DNA of 64,000 nt from Dryocola boscaweniae (GCF_025215095.1 NZ_JALHAP010000076.1:62001-126000), one strand, 5' to 3'. Positions 40,875 through 50,833 are shown, counted from the stretch's first letter. The notes: generated from the sequence alone by a model not told the origin. Made by a program: numbers and translations.

Positions 40875-40890
40875 TGTTAATATTCTAACA
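40875..40890. promoter_or_regulatory. second DeoR operator
   Basis: TGTTAATATTCTAACA matches the DeoR palindrome at 14 of 16 positions. It is 176 bp from the first operator and lies between the transporter stop and its terminator, where it could pair with the first operator by DNA looping. The 346-base gap 40559-40904 thus holds only control elements. Confidence 0.75.
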
Positions 40891-40904
40891 TTACCAGCTT
40901 TCTG

Positions 40905-42182
40905 TTACAGCGCGAGGAAGACGCCTGCGATAGTTGCGCTCATCAGATTCGACAGCGTTCCCGCAGCCACTGCCTTCAGGCCAAGCTGGGCGATATCATG
41001 TCGACGGTTTGGCGCCATGCTGCCAAGGCCGCCAATCAGAATGGCTATAGAAGAAAGGTTAGCAAACCCACACAGCGCGAAGGAAATAATTGCTTTTGTA
41101 TGGTCGGAAAGAACCTGCAAACCAGCCGCAGCAACGGTCGCGTCATCCTTGAGGTATTCACCAAAGTTCAGGTAAGCCACGAATTCGTTGATGATAAGCT
41201 TCTGGCCGATAAACGAACCTGCCACGTTTGCTTCACTCCACGGCACGCCGATAATCCACGCCAGCGGCGAGAATACCCAGCCCAGAATCAGCTCCATTGA
41301 AAGCTGCGGATAGTTAAACCAGCCGCCAATGCCGGAGAGCATGCCGTTAAGCAGCGCGATCAGCGCCACAAACGCCAGCAACATTGCGCCCACGTTCAGC
41401 GCCAGTTGCATACCGGAAGCAGCGCCGGAGGCGGCGGCATCCAGCACGTTCGCCGGACGGTCCGGATCGTTTTTCATCGACTCCAGTTCAGGCGCATCAT
41501 TCGGCACTTCGGTTTCCGGCAGGATCAGCTTGGCAAACAACAGGCCGCCTGGCGCTGCCATAAACGACGCCGCAATCAGATATTCCAGCGGCACGCCCAT
41601 TTGCGCATAGCCCGCCAGAACGGAACCGGCAACGGAAGCCAGGCCGCCGCACATTACCGCGAACAGCTCGGAACGAGTCATAGTCGCGATGTATGGACGA
41701 ACAACCAGCGGAGCCTCAGTTTGTCCGACGAAAATATTCGCCGTGGCGGAAAGAGATTCGGTCCGGGAAGTTCTCAGCACCTTGCGCAGGCCGCCGCCAA
41801 GAATACGGATAACAAGCTGCATAATGCCGAGGTAATAAAGCACCGCGATCAAAGAGGAGAAGAAGACGATAATCGGCAGTACGCGCAGCGCAAACACAAA
41901 GCCGCCGCCGCCGAACACTTCAAACATTTTATCGGAAACCAGCCCACCGAAAAGGAACGAGATCCCCGCATTGCCGTAGGCAATCACGTTTGCGACCCCT
42001 TCAGACATAGCGAGCAGCACTTTGCGTCCGACCGGTACATAAAGGATTAACGCGCCAATACCGACCTGAATCAGCCACGCGCCCAGCACGGTACGCAAAT
42101 TAATCGCTTTGCGGTTGCTGGAGAGTAAAACAGCGATCAGCAGCAGTACTATCATGCCGACCAGACCCATGAGGATTTGCAT
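40905..42182 (-). CDS. NupC-family concentrative nucleoside transporter
   Basis: This CNT-family nucleoside:cation symporter of the inner membrane resembles E. coli NupX/YeiM. The ATG at 42182 gives 425 residues starting [20 protein letters not shown]. Typical CNT segments are [19 protein letters not shown] near residue 150 and [17 protein letters not shown] near 195. It lies directly upstream of deoCABD on the same strand, in the place of E. coli yjjI-yjjW, so it probably supplies nucleosides for Deo catabolism. A strong CRP site lies about 140 bp before its start. Confidence 0.92.
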   Translation of the reverse strand: MQILMGLVGMIVLLLIAVLLSSNRKAINLRTVLGAWLIQVGIGALILYVPVGRKVLLAMSEGVANVIAYGNAGISFLFGGLVSDKMFEVFGGGGFVFALRVLPIIVFFSSLIAVLYYLGIMQLVIRILGGGLRKVLRTSRTESLSATANIFVGQTEAPLVVRPYIATMTRSELFAVMCGGLASVAGSVLAGYAQMGVPLEYLIAASFMAAPGGLLFAKLILPETEVPNDAPELESMKNDPDRPANVLDAAASGAASGMQLALNVGAMLLAFVALIALLNGMLSGIGGWFNYPQLSMELILGWVFSPLAWIIGVPWSEANVAGSFIGQKLIINEFVAYLNFGEYLKDDATVAAAGLQVLSDHTKAIISFALCGFANLSSIAILIGGLGSMAPNRRHDIAQLGLKAVAAGTLSNLMSATIAGVFLAL

Positions 42183-42321
42183 ACGGTTTCCCTGTGTATT
42201 ATATGGAAATAGAAAAGCGCAACGGCTTTCGCCTAACGCGCGGATTATAGCCGCAGGCGTTGAACAAATTGCCATCGCTATCACGTATTTCTACAAATCC
42301 AGAGAAACGTTTGTCTTATAA

Positions 42322-42337
42322 GGTGACCCAGATCACA
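42322..42337. promoter_or_regulatory. CRP site upstream of the nucleoside transporter
   Basis: GGTGACCCAGATCACA matches the CRP consensus in 9 of 10 core positions, centre 42329.5, between yjjV and the transporter gene. Confidence 0.75.
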
Positions 42338-42353
42338 TCATTTTGCTGAATGA

Positions 42354-43130
42354 TTACCAGCGGAATAATTTGTCTGCGTTGTAAATCAACGCGCTGGCAA
42401 TTTCTTGCGCGGGTTCGGGGCGCAGTTCACACAGTGCTCTGAAAACATCTGCAACGCGTTCCGGGCGGTTTGGCTGACCCTGCGAGCCGTTAAGCGGCAT
42501 GTCCGGCGCGTCTGTTTCCAGCAGCAATGATGAAAGAGGAAGACGCGCTATGACGTCGCGGGTTTTGCTGGCCCGGGGATAAGTAATGGTGCCGCCAACG
42601 CCGAGAAAATACCCCAGCTCAACAAACCGCTCGGCCTGTTGCAGGCTGCCGGCAAACGCGTGAACGACGCCGGTGCGCGGTAAATCGTGGCGTTTAAGAT
42701 GCATAGCCAGTTTGTCATGGGTGCGGCGCGAGTGAAGGATCACCGGCAGTTCGTAGCGTTTGGCCAGTTTCAACTGTGCATCAAGAAGGGTTTCTTGCCT
42801 TTCAAACAGCGGTTCGTCCATGTAAAGATCGAGGCCAATCTCACCGATCGCCACCAGCTTTTCCGCGCGCTGTTTTAGATGATGCTCAAGCAACGCCAGA
42901 GAAGCGTCCTGATGCTTATAAATAACAATTGGATGCAGACCAATCGCGGCATACAGCGCGGGATGCTGTTCAGCCAGCGCCAGCACGGTAGCAAAACGCT
43001 CAGCTTCAATAGCCGGGACGATAATTTTCTCCACGCCCGCCCGTTGCGCTAACGCAAGGCTATGGGTTTCGTCGCCGGTAAAAGGCGAAAAATCAAAATG
43101 GCAGTGAGTATCGTAAAACTTAGCCATCAC
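42354..43130 (-). CDS. yjjV: TatD-family metal-dependent hydrolase YjjV
   Basis: This 258-residue protein of the TatD DNase superfamily has the metal-binding HCHFD motif near residue 9, a glutamate in AIGEIGLDLYMDEP near 95, and LETDAPDMPLNGSQGQPNRPE near 205. The substrate is not known. Its first codons overlap the yjjU stop by 4 bp, so yjjU-yjjV is an operon, as in E. coli. Confidence 0.94.
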   Translation of the reverse strand: MMAKFYDTHCHFDFSPFTGDETHSLALAQRAGVEKIIVPAIEAERFATVLALAEQHPALYAAIGLHPIVIYKHQDASLALLEHHLKQRAEKLVAIGEIGLDLYMDEPLFERQETLLDAQLKLAKRYELPVILHSRRTHDKLAMHLKRHDLPRTGVVHAFAGSLQQAERFVELGYFLGVGGTITYPRASKTRDVIARLPLSSLLLETDAPDMPLNGSQGQPNRPERVADVFRALCELRPEPAQEIASALIYNADKLFRW

Positions 43131-44200
43131 GCGGTGTCCTCGTTATTAAAAGAGGCGTCATTGGCTTCCGGCGCTTCCACCACGTTTTTGATCAAAGGCT
43201 CGTTCGCCACGACCGCAGGCGGCACAACCAGCGGCCCAGGTGTAACAACACGCGGGCGATGTCGTTTGATTGGCGGCTTCGCCGCCAACTGCCTGCCAAC
43301 CGTGGCGAGGAAGTAACGACCGCACAGGCGTCCTGTTTTGTAATCGGCGTTCAGCGACGGCAGGCGGCTGCCCAGCGCGATACTCATCAGCGGCTTAGGG
43401 GGATAAATTTCAAAGATGCGCAGCTTGCCCGGCGGTTTTTCGATAAAGCTCTGAATATCGCGGTAACTCGCTTCGTGGTGTTGCACCAGATTCAGCAACG
43501 GTTGCAGGCTGCTGTCGCCCAGCCAGCGCTCCATGCGCTTAAACCATTCCGGCGTGTAATACATCTGCGAAGGAACGGTGCGGATAACTACCAACGTATC
43601 GGCGCCGAGGCGTGCGGCTTCACGCACCGGAATAGCATCGCTTATCCCGCCGTCCTGATAGCTGATGCCGTCGATATCCACGCCGGTACGATAAAACCCG
43701 GGAATAGCGCTCGATGCCTTGATGATATTCAGCCACGTATCGCTGGTCGGCGAGAAGTAGCCTGGCGAGTAATCATCGCTGCGGCATGCGCACATATAAA
43801 ACTGCTTACCCGTCTCAAAAAGCTGGTCCGCATGGGACATGGAAAGCGGAAGTTTTGTGGACGTTGACTCAACAAGCCAGTCGAGGTCGATGAGGTTTCC
43901 TCCGCGCACAAAGCGCAGCGGATCGAAGAAGTCACGGGTTGTCGTAAAACGCGTAATCACTCGCCGCGCATAGCCTGGCTGGTTGCAGACATAAGCTGAG
44001 AGGTTTTGGGCGCCGGCGGAAGTGCCCAGGAAAAGATCGAACGGGTTAAATTCCGCGCGCATGAATTCGTCCAGAACACCGGCTGTGAAGATCCCACGCT
44101 GCCCGCCACCTTCGCAAATAATGGCAAGTTTACCGGGACTAAACGGGTTAAGTGCAAGCGGCGCAATATTGCCGAGCGTTACGGGTATACGTTGTCCCAC
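43127..44200 (-). CDS. yjjU: patatin-like phospholipase family protein YjjU
   Basis: This 357-residue protein has the patatin oxyanion motif CEGGGQRGIFTAGVLDEF near residue 29, the nucleophile elbow GTSAG near residue 59 and the catalytic aspartate in YQDGGISDAIPV near 174, so a lipid acyl hydrolase activity is likely. The start is GTG at 44200 giving MGQRIPVTLGNIAPL, as in E. coli YjjU. It precedes and overlaps yjjV. Confidence 0.94.
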   Translation of the reverse strand: MGQRIPVTLGNIAPLALNPFSPGKLAIICEGGGQRGIFTAGVLDEFMRAEFNPFDLFLGTSAGAQNLSAYVCNQPGYARRVITRFTTTRDFFDPLRFVRGGNLIDLDWLVESTSTKLPLSMSHADQLFETGKQFYMCACRSDDYSPGYFSPTSDTWLNIIKASSAIPGFYRTGVDIDGISYQDGGISDAIPVREAARLGADTLVVIRTVPSQMYYTPEWFKRMERWLGDSSLQPLLNLVQHHEASYRDIQSFIEKPPGKLRIFEIYPPKPLMSIALGSRLPSLNADYKTGRLCGRYFLATVGRQLAAKPPIKRHRPRVVTPGPLVVPPAVVANEPLIKNVVEAPEANDASFNNEDTA

Positions 44201-44338
44201 CCTGCTTTCCTTTTCTATCCTTCTCTTTCAAGCCCTATGAGCGTTGGCTGCATTTTCTTGCCGCCTGGCCGTAACTCGAAATCTAAAGGTTATAAATTAT
44301 TTTATGCCTTTCTATAAAATCCAGCCGAACAGAAACGC

Positions 44339-44366
44339 GAGAGCCAGTCATAAATGACTGGCTCTG
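44339..44366 (-). terminator. stem-loop after ytjA
   Basis: GAGCCAGTCA and TGACTGGCTC form a perfect 10-bp stem around TAAA, 37 bp after the ytjA stop. The T run that would make it a standard terminator is weak, so termination is probable rather than certain. Confidence 0.65.
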
Positions 44367-44402
44367 GGGTCGGTCTCTTACTGTTATAGCATGTATAGCA
44401 CG

Positions 44403-44564
44403 CTACGGACGTCTACGGCCCATAAACAGGCTGACCAGGAACAGAATAATACCTACCACGAAGACAATTTTTGCAGCACCCGCTGCGGTACCAGCAAGGC
44501 CACCAAAGCCCAACGCTGCTGCAATCAACGCGATAACCAGAAAAATAATGCCCCAACGAAACAT
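44403..44564 (-). CDS. ytjA: small membrane protein YtjA (UPF0391)
   Basis: This gene encodes 53 residues, starting [20 protein letters not shown] and ending FMGRRRP, with two hydrophobic segments separated by a Gly/Ala-rich turn. A GGAGAGG ribosome binding site precedes the ATG. It is too short for ordinary ORF lists but is conserved beside osmY in enterics. Function is unknown. Confidence 0.93.
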   Translation of the reverse strand: MFRWGIIFLVIALIAAALGFGGLAGTAAGAAKIVFVVGIILFLVSLFMGRRRP

Positions 44565-44704
44565 AAGCCTCTCCTTAAACCATAGTGAACTCGAATCGCT
44601 TCTTAATGAGAGCCTTCAGGCTGCTCACTGGCGATATATGAGTAGCGGTAGTGCTGACTGATTCCCCCGGCCAACCCGGAGGAATAAGTTTCGGTTTGCT
44701 GCGA

Positions 44705-45316
44705 TTATTCTACTTTCAGGTCGTTCTTAACGCTTTTCACGCCGTCTACGGCTTTAGCAATGCTCTCTGCACGTTCAGACTGAGCATTGTTCTTTACGTT
44801 CCCTGAAAGTTGTACAACGCCATCGGTGGTTTCCACTTTCACATTACGAGAAGGAACGATGTCGTCTGCTAATAGTTTAGCTTTGATTTCACTGGTGGTA
44901 GCAGTATCACCAGCATAACCGCTTACCGATTTGTCTTTAGCATCGCGGACGTGAAGCTTATCGCTCACGGAGGAGACGCCTTCAACGCCTTTAGCGACGG
45001 ATACCGCTTGTTCAGCCTGAGCCTGGGTTTCGACAAAGCCGCTCAAGGTGACAACTTTTTTATCGGTTTTCACCGAAATATCGGTGCTTTTAATATTTTC
45101 ATCGTCCACCAGCGCGGCTTTTACTTTCGCGGTGATGGAGCTGTCATCCATGAAATTACCGACTTTATTCATAGAGCTATCGATTTTTTGCCCTGCGGAG
45201 TCAGCCGTTGATTCAGTTTTGTTCAGCATAGTATCTTCTGCAAGAGCGGAACCGCTTGCCAGAACCGAACCCAGAACCACCGCCAGCAGAGTTTTTGAAA
45301 TCTTAGTCGTAGTCAT
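44705..45316 (-). CDS. osmY: osmotically inducible periplasmic protein OsmY
   Basis: OsmY is a periplasmic protein induced by high osmolarity and stationary phase through sigma-S; it has chaperone-like activity. The 203 residues comprise a signal peptide (1-26, ending GSALA) and two BON domains (about 57-125 and 135-203, with VVTLSGFV and VVQLSGNV). It is followed by ytjA on the same strand. Confidence 0.96.
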   Translation of the reverse strand: MTTTKISKTLLAVVLGSVLASGSALAEDTMLNKTESTADSAGQKIDSSMNKVGNFMDDSSITAKVKAALVDDENIKSTDISVKTDKKVVTLSGFVETQAQAEQAVSVAKGVEGVSSVSDKLHVRDAKDKSVSGYAGDTATTSEIKAKLLADDIVPSRNVKVETTDGVVQLSGNVKNNAQSERAESIAKAVDGVKSVKNDLKVE

Positions 45317-45699
45317 CGATTTATTCCTGTAAGTTTGCTCAGAATTTGAGCTCTAAGCCACAACGTGGCAGCTTTGCTGAAAAGGCGCTAAGCCTAAGCT
45401 TGCTCTCAGTCTGTGACTTTAGTGATAACCAAACCTTATGGCTTCTCGCCCTGTCTGATATCACGCCCTTCATGAGTTAAAGCAGTTATTAATATTGCAA
45501 CAACAAATCTTCCCTGAAAAATATCCCGTAAAACCATCTATGGATGGGATATTTATCCATGCAATCTGCCATCACTTTGTTAAATATAGATCACAATCGC
45601 AAAATTGCATGGTGCGGGAGATTGAAAAACAGGCGAATGAAGGTGAAATGCGGGAAATTAAGAACAATCCGTAAGGGGTTAATAAGACAGGAAAAGTAG
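45317..45699. other. osmY upstream region
   Basis: These about 380 bases between prfC and osmY hold no gene that I recognise. GCCAC/GTGGC arms around AAC occur at about 45358-45370 in what would be the osmY leader. A sigma-S dependent promoter is expected in this gap from E. coli, but I cannot assign the -10 with confidence. Confidence 0.5.
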
Positions 45700-45726
45700 C
45701 AGGACGCGGCCGCCGCCGCGCCCTGA
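45700..45726 (-). terminator. probable prfC terminator
   Basis: GGCGCGG and CCGCGTCC arms around CGGCGG lie just after the prfC stop on the minus strand, followed by a pyrimidine-rich stretch (CTACTTTTCC). Confidence 0.6.
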
Positions 45727-45733
45727 GAGGGGA

Positions 45734-47323
45734 TTAATGCTCGCGAGTTTTACGGAACACGACATCCGGATAACGGTCTTGCGTCAGGTTAAGGTTAACC
45801 ATAGTTGGCGCGATATACGCCAGGTTATCCCCGCCATCGAGCGCCAGTTGCACTTCGTTTTTGCGTTTGAATTCTTCAAACTTTTTCACGTCGCTGCATT
45901 CTACCCAGCGCGCCGTCGACACGTTAACGGACTCGTAAATCGCTTCAACGTTGTATTCGCTCTTAAGCCTTGCGACGACCACGTCAAACTGCAGCACGCC
46001 CACCGCGCCTACGATCAGATCGTTATTGGTGATGGGACGGAACACCTGCACCGCGCCCTCTTCAGAAAGCTGTACCAGGCCTTTAAGCAACTGTTTCTGC
46101 TTGAGCGGATCGCGCAGGCGAATGCGACGGAACAGCTCCGGCGCGAAGTTCGGAATACCGGTGAACTTCATCATTTCGCCCTGGGTGAAGGTATCACCAA
46201 TCTGAATGGTGCCGTGGTTGTGCAGACCGATGATGTCGCCCGGGTACGCTTCTTCGACGTGGGAGCGGTCGCCTGCCATAAAGGTCAGCGCATCGGAAAT
46301 CACCACGTCTTTGCCGGTACGAACCTGGCGCAGTTTCATACCCTTTTCATATTTACCGGAAACCACACGCATAAAGGCTACGCGGTCGCGGTGTTTCGGA
46401 TCCATATTGGCCTGAATTTTAAATACGAAGCCGGTGAATTTCTCTTCCGCGGCTTTAACTTCGCGGCTGTCGGTGTTGCGCGGCATTGGCGCAGGCGCCC
46501 ACTCCACAAGGCCATCAAGCATATGGTCAACGCCGAAGTTACCCAGCGCGGTACCGAAGAAGACCGGCGTCAGTTCCCCTTCAAGGAACAGTTCGCGATC
46601 GAATTCGTGGGAAGCGCCCTGCACCAGCTCCAGCTCATCGCGAAGTTGCGCCGCCAGCTCTTCACCCACGGCGACATCAAGCTCGGGGTTATTTAAGCCT
46701 TTTACAATGCGCACTTCCTGAATGGTGTGGCCTTTACCGGTCTGGTAAAGATAGGTTTCGTCTTTATAAAGGTGATAAACGCCTTTGAACAGCTTGCCGC
46801 AGCCGATAGGCCAGGTAATCGGCGAACAGGCGATTGAAAGTTCGCGTTCAACTTCATCCAGCACTTCCATCGGATCGCGAATGTCGCGGTCCAGCTTGTT
46901 CATAAAGGTAAGGATCGGCGTATCGCGCAGACGGGTAACTTCCATCAGCTTACGGGTACGGTCTTCAACGCCTTTCGCGGCGTCGATAACCATCAGACAG
47001 CAGTCCACCGCCGTCAGGGTGCGATACGTATCTTCGGAGAAGTCTTCGTGCCCTGGGGTATCAAGCAGGTTGACCAGGCTGTCGCGATACGGGAACTGCA
47101 TCACGGAGGTGGTAATGGAAATACCACGCTGCTTTTCCATTTCCATCCAGTCGGATTTCGCATGCTGGCTGGAGCCGCGGCCCTTTACGGTACCGGCGGT
47201 TTGAATCGCCTGTCCGAACAGCAGCACTTTTTCAGTGATGGTGGTTTTACCGGCATCGGGGTGAGAAATAATCGCAAAGGTGCGGCGTTTCGACACCTCT
47301 TGCAGGTAAGGAGACAAAGTCAT
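45734..47323 (-). CDS. prfC: peptide chain release factor 3
   Basis: RF3 is the GTPase that recycles RF1 and RF2 from the ribosome. The 529-residue protein has the G1 motif SHPDAGKTT at residues 20-28, G3 DTPGHEDF near 88 and G4 NKLD near 142, then EF-Tu-like domains 2 and 3. The start [20 protein letters not shown] matches the family. Confidence 0.98.
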   Translation of the reverse strand: MTLSPYLQEVSKRRTFAIISHPDAGKTTITEKVLLFGQAIQTAGTVKGRGSSQHAKSDWMEMEKQRGISITTSVMQFPYRDSLVNLLDTPGHEDFSEDTYRTLTAVDCCLMVIDAAKGVEDRTRKLMEVTRLRDTPILTFMNKLDRDIRDPMEVLDEVERELSIACSPITWPIGCGKLFKGVYHLYKDETYLYQTGKGHTIQEVRIVKGLNNPELDVAVGEELAAQLRDELELVQGASHEFDRELFLEGELTPVFFGTALGNFGVDHMLDGLVEWAPAPMPRNTDSREVKAAEEKFTGFVFKIQANMDPKHRDRVAFMRVVSGKYEKGMKLRQVRTGKDVVISDALTFMAGDRSHVEEAYPGDIIGLHNHGTIQIGDTFTQGEMMKFTGIPNFAPELFRRIRLRDPLKQKQLLKGLVQLSEEGAVQVFRPITNNDLIVGAVGVLQFDVVVARLKSEYNVEAIYESVNVSTARWVECSDVKKFEEFKRKNEVQLALDGGDNLAYIAPTMVNLNLTQDRYPDVVFRKTREH

Positions 47324-47488
47324 AATTGTATCTTCTGTGAATGCGCGCGGCCTTGGGCCACGCGGCTAGTGAACGTATTCTGGCGGCTATTTTACCCATC
47401 AGTATGGGTTTAACAATCAGCAATCATCAGCAGGATGACAAACTTTATACGATTGCGGACCGCGACGATCTCACCGGAATATTAACAA

Positions 47489-47569
47489 GGAAAATCAATT
47501 GATTGATTTTCGGCTGTCTTCTGCAAAGAAGAAAAAACCACGTTCTTTTCTTCTTTATTAATAATCTCA
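47489..47569. repeat. 81-bp two-hairpin element, copy 2
   Basis: Same length and orientation as the copy at 27453-27533. Hairpin A pairs AAAATCAAT with ATTGATTTT, followed by CGGCTG. Hairpin B pairs AAAGAAGAAAAAAC with GTTCTTTTCTTCTTT around CAC with a one-base bulge. It ends in AATCTCA, two bases before the yjjG stop codon, so it lies in the 3' untranslated region of yjjG. Confidence 0.7.
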
Positions 47570-47570
47570 A

Positions 47571-48248
47571 TCATGGCTTACACAACAGTTGCTCCAGTTC
47601 ACCGAGTGAGGAAACCTGCCAGGTTGGATTAATTCCTTGCGGCAGGCTGCGCCCGTGGGCGTTTAACCAGCAGGTGGCAAGGCCGGCATTGATACCGCCC
47701 AGAATGTCCGACTCCGCGGTGTCGCCTACCATCATCACGCGATCGCGCGGCGGATTGCCCATTTGTTCGAAAGCATAATCGAAAATTCTGCGGTCCGGCT
47801 TGGCGATGCCCACCTGCTCGGAAATCACCAGCAGATCGAAAAAGTCCCGCAGGCCGGTGCGCTCAAGGCGGATCTGCTGCAGCGCAGTAAATCCGTTGGT
47901 GATGATACCGATTTTAACCTTGTCTTTCAGGGCATTAAGCAACGAAACCGCGCCCGGCAGCGGCGTGCAGATTTCAGCCATCGCATTCAAAAACGCGGCG
48001 TTCAAGTCGCCCGCCGGTACGTTCAGCCTTTCAGACCAGCCCTGGAAACGCTGGTGCTGCAGATGCAGCGCGCTGATGGCGCCGTTTTGATAATCAATCC
48101 AAAGAGGCTTGTTAACCGCCTGGTAATCCTGGAAATCGTCAGCCGTGAACGTCACGCTATAGTCGAGAAACATCCGCTGCAGGCCGCCGAACGCGTCAAA
48201 GGTAAATAACGTTTCGTCGGCATCAAATAAAATCCAGTCCCAGTTCAT
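47571..48248 (-). CDS. yjjG: pyrimidine 5'-nucleotidase YjjG
   Basis: YjjG is a HAD-family house-cleaning nucleotidase active on dUMP, dTMP and analogues. The ATG at 48248 gives 225 residues, the E. coli length, starting [20 protein letters not shown] with catalytic D9 and D11. Motif III/IV is [13 protein letters not shown] near residue 175. The stop lies directly next to copy 2 of the two-hairpin element. Confidence 0.96.
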   Translation of the reverse strand: MNWDWILFDADETLFTFDAFGGLQRMFLDYSVTFTADDFQDYQAVNKPLWIDYQNGAISALHLQHQRFQGWSERLNVPAGDLNAAFLNAMAEICTPLPGAVSLLNALKDKVKIGIITNGFTALQQIRLERTGLRDFFDLLVISEQVGIAKPDRRIFDYAFEQMGNPPRDRVMMVGDTAESDILGGINAGLATCWLNAHGRSLPQGINPTWQVSSLGELEQLLCKP

Positions 48249-48329
48249 CAACACACCTTTTATCAATTAATACCCTGAATAATTCGAGTTGCGGCCAACT
48301 CTCCTGCTTCTCGAAGAATGACGGGTTTT

Positions 48330-48773
48330 TTAGCCCAGCGGTAACGCCATGATTATGGCGTCTTCCCTGCCCTCTTTGGTCGGGTAATAGTTGCGGCGAA
48401 TCGTCGCCTCGTTAAAGCCCAGGCTCTCGTAGAGCGCAATGGCTGCGGTATTCGAGGCGCGCACTTCAAGCCACAGGGTGAACACATCTCGCGCTTCCAG
48501 CTCGCTGATTAAATGCTCCAGCAACTGACGGCCCAATCCCTTGCGCTGATAAGCGGGATCGACCGCGATATTGAATAACGTGGCCTCATCGAGAACAACC
48601 TGCGTGACGGCAAACGCCGCCATTTCGCCATCGACATCAAGACGCAAATTGAAATAGCGATCGCCCTGATTGCTGGCGAAGGTTTTCTCACTCCATGGAA
48701 AAGCATGGCTGCGCTGCTCGATGGCATACGCCGCCGCTAAATCACTCGGCTTCAGGGAATAAATCGTGTTCAT
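48330..48773 (-). CDS. rimI: ribosomal protein S18 alanine N-acetyltransferase
   Basis: RimI acetylates the N-terminal alanine of S18. The ATG at 48773 gives 147 residues with the GNAT acetyl-CoA motif YQRKGLGRQLLEHLI near residue 75 and the C-terminal YYPTKEGREDAIIMALPL. The reading frame starts inside the end of holD, 32 bp before the holD stop, as in other enterics, implying coupled translation. Confidence 0.97.
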   Translation of the reverse strand: MNTIYSLKPSDLAAAYAIEQRSHAFPWSEKTFASNQGDRYFNLRLDVDGEMAAFAVTQVVLDEATLFNIAVDPAYQRKGLGRQLLEHLISELEARDVFTLWLEVRASNTAAIALYESLGFNEATIRRNYYPTKEGREDAIIMALPLG

Positions 48774-49155
48774 GTTCGCAAATTTGCTGCCACAGCGCCT
48801 GTCGGGCTGCGCCATTATGATAAAGCTCGTTTAAGGCAGGCGTTGTTAACTGCGCGCCGGGAAGGGACAGCGGTTCATCAACGCCCAGTCGCCAGCTATT
48901 ACAGCGGGTATCTGCTGGCAGCATCGCCGCACGATCCGGCGTGAGCTGCATAACCTGCTGCGGCGTAAGCGCCAGACTGCGCAGCACATCGCTAACCAAG
49001 GGATCGCTTAACGCCGGGAGGTCTTCTGCGACCATCACCAGCCGCGTATTCGCCAGCAGCGAGACGGCTATCTCGCCCTGCAACACCAGCGGTCGCCGCA
49101 GGTCCCACTGGGTAATGCCCAGTTGCCCTAACAGCCAGTCACGTCGCAAGCTCAT
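48742..49155 (-). CDS. holD: DNA polymerase III psi subunit
   Basis: Psi links the clamp loader to chi and SSB. The ATG at 49155 gives 137 residues, the E. coli length, starting MSLRRDWLLGQLGITQWDLR. Conserved segments are LQGEIAVSLLANTRLVMVAEDLP-like around residue 28 and CNSWRLG near 89. It overlaps rimI by 32 bp and is divergent from rsmC. Confidence 0.95.
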   Translation of the reverse strand: MSLRRDWLLGQLGITQWDLRRPLVLQGEIAVSLLANTRLVMVAEDLPALSDPLVSDVLRSLALTPQQVMQLTPDRAAMLPADTRCNSWRLGVDEPLSLPGAQLTTPALNELYHNGAARQALWQQICEHEHDLFPEAE

Positions 49156-49262
49156 AACGAAACCTTTTGAGAGTGCCAATTGGGGCGCAAATATAGCAAA
49201 TTCATCGAATGTCCGCCATTAAACCTCTATAATCGCCGCTCTGATTTTGAAGGAGTGTTCCG

Positions 49263-50300
49263 ATGTCTGCGTTAACCCCGGCAAGCGAAGTACTGCTGCG
49301 CCACAGCGATGATTTTACCGAAAGCCGCGTACTGTTTGCCGGTGACCTACAGGACGATTTACCCGCACGTTTTGAGACGGCGGAAAACCGCGCCCACACC
49401 CAGCAGTTCCATCACTGGCAGGTACTGAGCGCCCAGATGGGTGAAAACGCGCAGTATGGCCTGGTCGCGGGTGCCGATATCATTGGCGACAGCAACACGC
49501 TGATTTACTACTGGCCGAAGAACAAACCGGAAGCGCACTTCCAGTTGATGAACATTTTGTCTCTGATGCCGGTCGGCTGCGATGTGTTCGTGGTGGGTGA
49601 AAACCGCAGCGGTGTGCGAAGCGCCGAGCAAATGCTTGAAGATTACTGCCCGCTGACCAAAATCGACAGCGCGCGTCGCTGCGGCCTGTATCACGGTCGG
49701 CTGGAAACGCCGCCGCAGTTTGATGAACAGGCCTGGTGGGATGAATATCAGCATGAAGGCATGACGGTGAAAACCCTGCCGGGCGTCTTCAGCCGCGACG
49801 GCCTGGATACCGGCAGTAAGCTGCTGCTTTCTACTCTGACGCCGCATACCAAAGGTAAAGTGCTGGATGTCGGCTGCGGCGCTGGCGTGCTCGCCATTAC
49901 GCTCGCAAGCCATTCACCAAAAGTTCGCCTGACATTATGCGATGTTAGCGCGCCGGCAGTTGAAGCCAGCCGCGCAACGCTTGCTGCGAACGGAATTGAA
50001 GGTGAAGTTATCGCCAGTAACGTCTATTCCGAAGTGAAAGGCCGTTTCGACATGATTATCTCCAACCCGCCTTTCCACGATGGCATGCAAACCAGCCTGG
50101 ACGCCGCGCATCAGCTTATTCGCGGTGCGGCTCGTCATCTGAACATGGGCGGCGAGCTACGCATCGTAGCCAACGCCTTCCTGGCCTACCCGAACGTGCT
50201 GGACGAAGTATTTGGCAGCCATGAGGTCATCGCACAAACAGGCCGTTTTAAAGTTTACCGTGCCGTACTGGCCCGTGCGGCCAAGGCGAAGAAGCGCTAA
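49263..50300 (+). CDS. rsmC: 16S rRNA (guanine(1207)-N(2))-methyltransferase
   Basis: RsmC methylates G1207 of 16S rRNA in the 30S subunit. The 345-residue protein has an N-terminal pseudo-methyltransferase domain and a C-terminal catalytic Rossmann domain with the SAM motif [11 protein letters not shown] near residue 202 and the N2-guanine methyltransferase motif NPPFHD near 270. It is divergent from holD and precedes the tRNA-Leu cluster. Confidence 0.97.
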   Translation: MSALTPASEVLLRHSDDFTESRVLFAGDLQDDLPARFETAENRAHTQQFHHWQVLSAQMGENAQYGLVAGADIIGDSNTLIYYWPKNKPEAHFQLMNILSLMPVGCDVFVVGENRSGVRSAEQMLEDYCPLTKIDSARRCGLYHGRLETPPQFDEQAWWDEYQHEGMTVKTLPGVFSRDGLDTGSKLLLSTLTPHTKGKVLDVGCGAGVLAITLASHSPKVRLTLCDVSAPAVEASRATLAANGIEGEVIASNVYSEVKGRFDMIISNPPFHDGMQTSLDAAHQLIRGAARHLNMGGELRIVANAFLAYPNVLDEVFGSHEVIAQTGRFKVYRAVLARAAKAKKR

Positions 50301-50355
50301 ACACGCCGCAGCGCCGCTTTTTGCAGCAATTGCGAAAGCGGTGCCAAATTAACTG

Positions 50356-50383
50356 TTGACGAAGCTCAGAAAACATCTAGAAT
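50356..50383 (+). promoter_or_regulatory. promoter of the tRNA-Leu cluster
   Basis: TTGACG (50356-50361) and TAGAAT (50378-50383) are 16 bp apart, followed by a GC-rich discriminator GCGCCTC, a feature typical of stable RNA promoters under stringent control. The first tRNA starts 39 bp downstream. Confidence 0.85.
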
Positions 50384-50421
50384 GCGCCTCCGTGGTTGTG
50401 ATACTTCGGTATTACAGGTAT

Positions 50422-50508
50422 GCGAAGGTGGCGGAATTGGTAGACGCGCTAGCTTCAGGTGTTAGTGTTCTTACGGACGTGAGGGTTCAAGTCCCTCTCT
50501 TCGCACCA
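50422..50508 (+). tRNA. tRNA-Leu(CAG), copy 1
   Basis: This 87-base class II tRNA has the acceptor GCGAAGG paired with TCTTCGC, a D arm with GGAATTGGTAGAC, the anticodon CAG in GCTTCAGGTG, a long variable arm, TTCAAGT in the T loop and an encoded CCA. It matches E. coli leuQPV. The variable-arm stem has GTTC opposite GGAC (one G-U pair). Confidence 0.98.
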
Positions 50509-50538
50509 CCAACAACCACGAGATATCGTTCGCACTGC

Positions 50539-50625
50539 GCGAAGGTGGCGGAATTGGTAGACGCGCTAGCTTCAGGTGTTAGTGTTCTTACGGACGTGAG
50601 GGTTCAAGTCCCTCTCTTCGCACCA
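50539..50625 (+). tRNA. tRNA-Leu(CAG), copy 2
   Basis: Identical to copy 1 over all 87 bases, including the encoded CCA and the GTTC variable-arm base. It lies 30 bp after copy 1, so the three are probably processed from one transcript. Confidence 0.98.
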
Positions 50626-50671
50626 ATGCGATGACGATATCAACTCTCTTAAGCGCAAGCTTAAAACCTGT

Positions 50672-50758
50672 GCGAAGGTGGCGGAATTGGTAGACGCGCT
50701 AGCTTCAGGTGTTAGTGTCCTTACGGACGTGAGGGTTCAAGTCCCTCTCTTCGCACCA
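50672..50758 (+). tRNA. tRNA-Leu(CAG), copy 3
   Basis: 87 bases with encoded CCA, differing from copies 1 and 2 by one base in the variable arm (GTCC instead of GTTC), which restores a Watson-Crick pair there. It lies 46 bp after copy 2. Confidence 0.98.
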
Positions 50759-50833
50759 CTTCTTAGTTGTTTCCCAGAAGCGCTCCAGTAATGCCTCGGC
50801 TGTTTTCTGCATTAATTTTTTACCTCATTTTTC

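Noticed and set aside
45737..46696. 319-codon open frame on the plus strand opposite prfC
   Set aside because: Shadow of prfC codon bias; no domain or motif found.
50356..50634. 92-codon open frame across the tRNA-Leu genes with an internal duplicated peptide
   Set aside because: The repeated peptide KVAELVDALASGVSVLTDVRVQVPLFAP is a translation of the tRNA sequence itself, so it is not a protein.
50422..50758. Three regularly spaced near-identical units resembling a repeat array
   Set aside because: Each unit folds as a complete tRNA-Leu with CCA, so it is a tRNA cluster and not a CRISPR array. No CRISPR array or cas gene was seen anywhere in the window.
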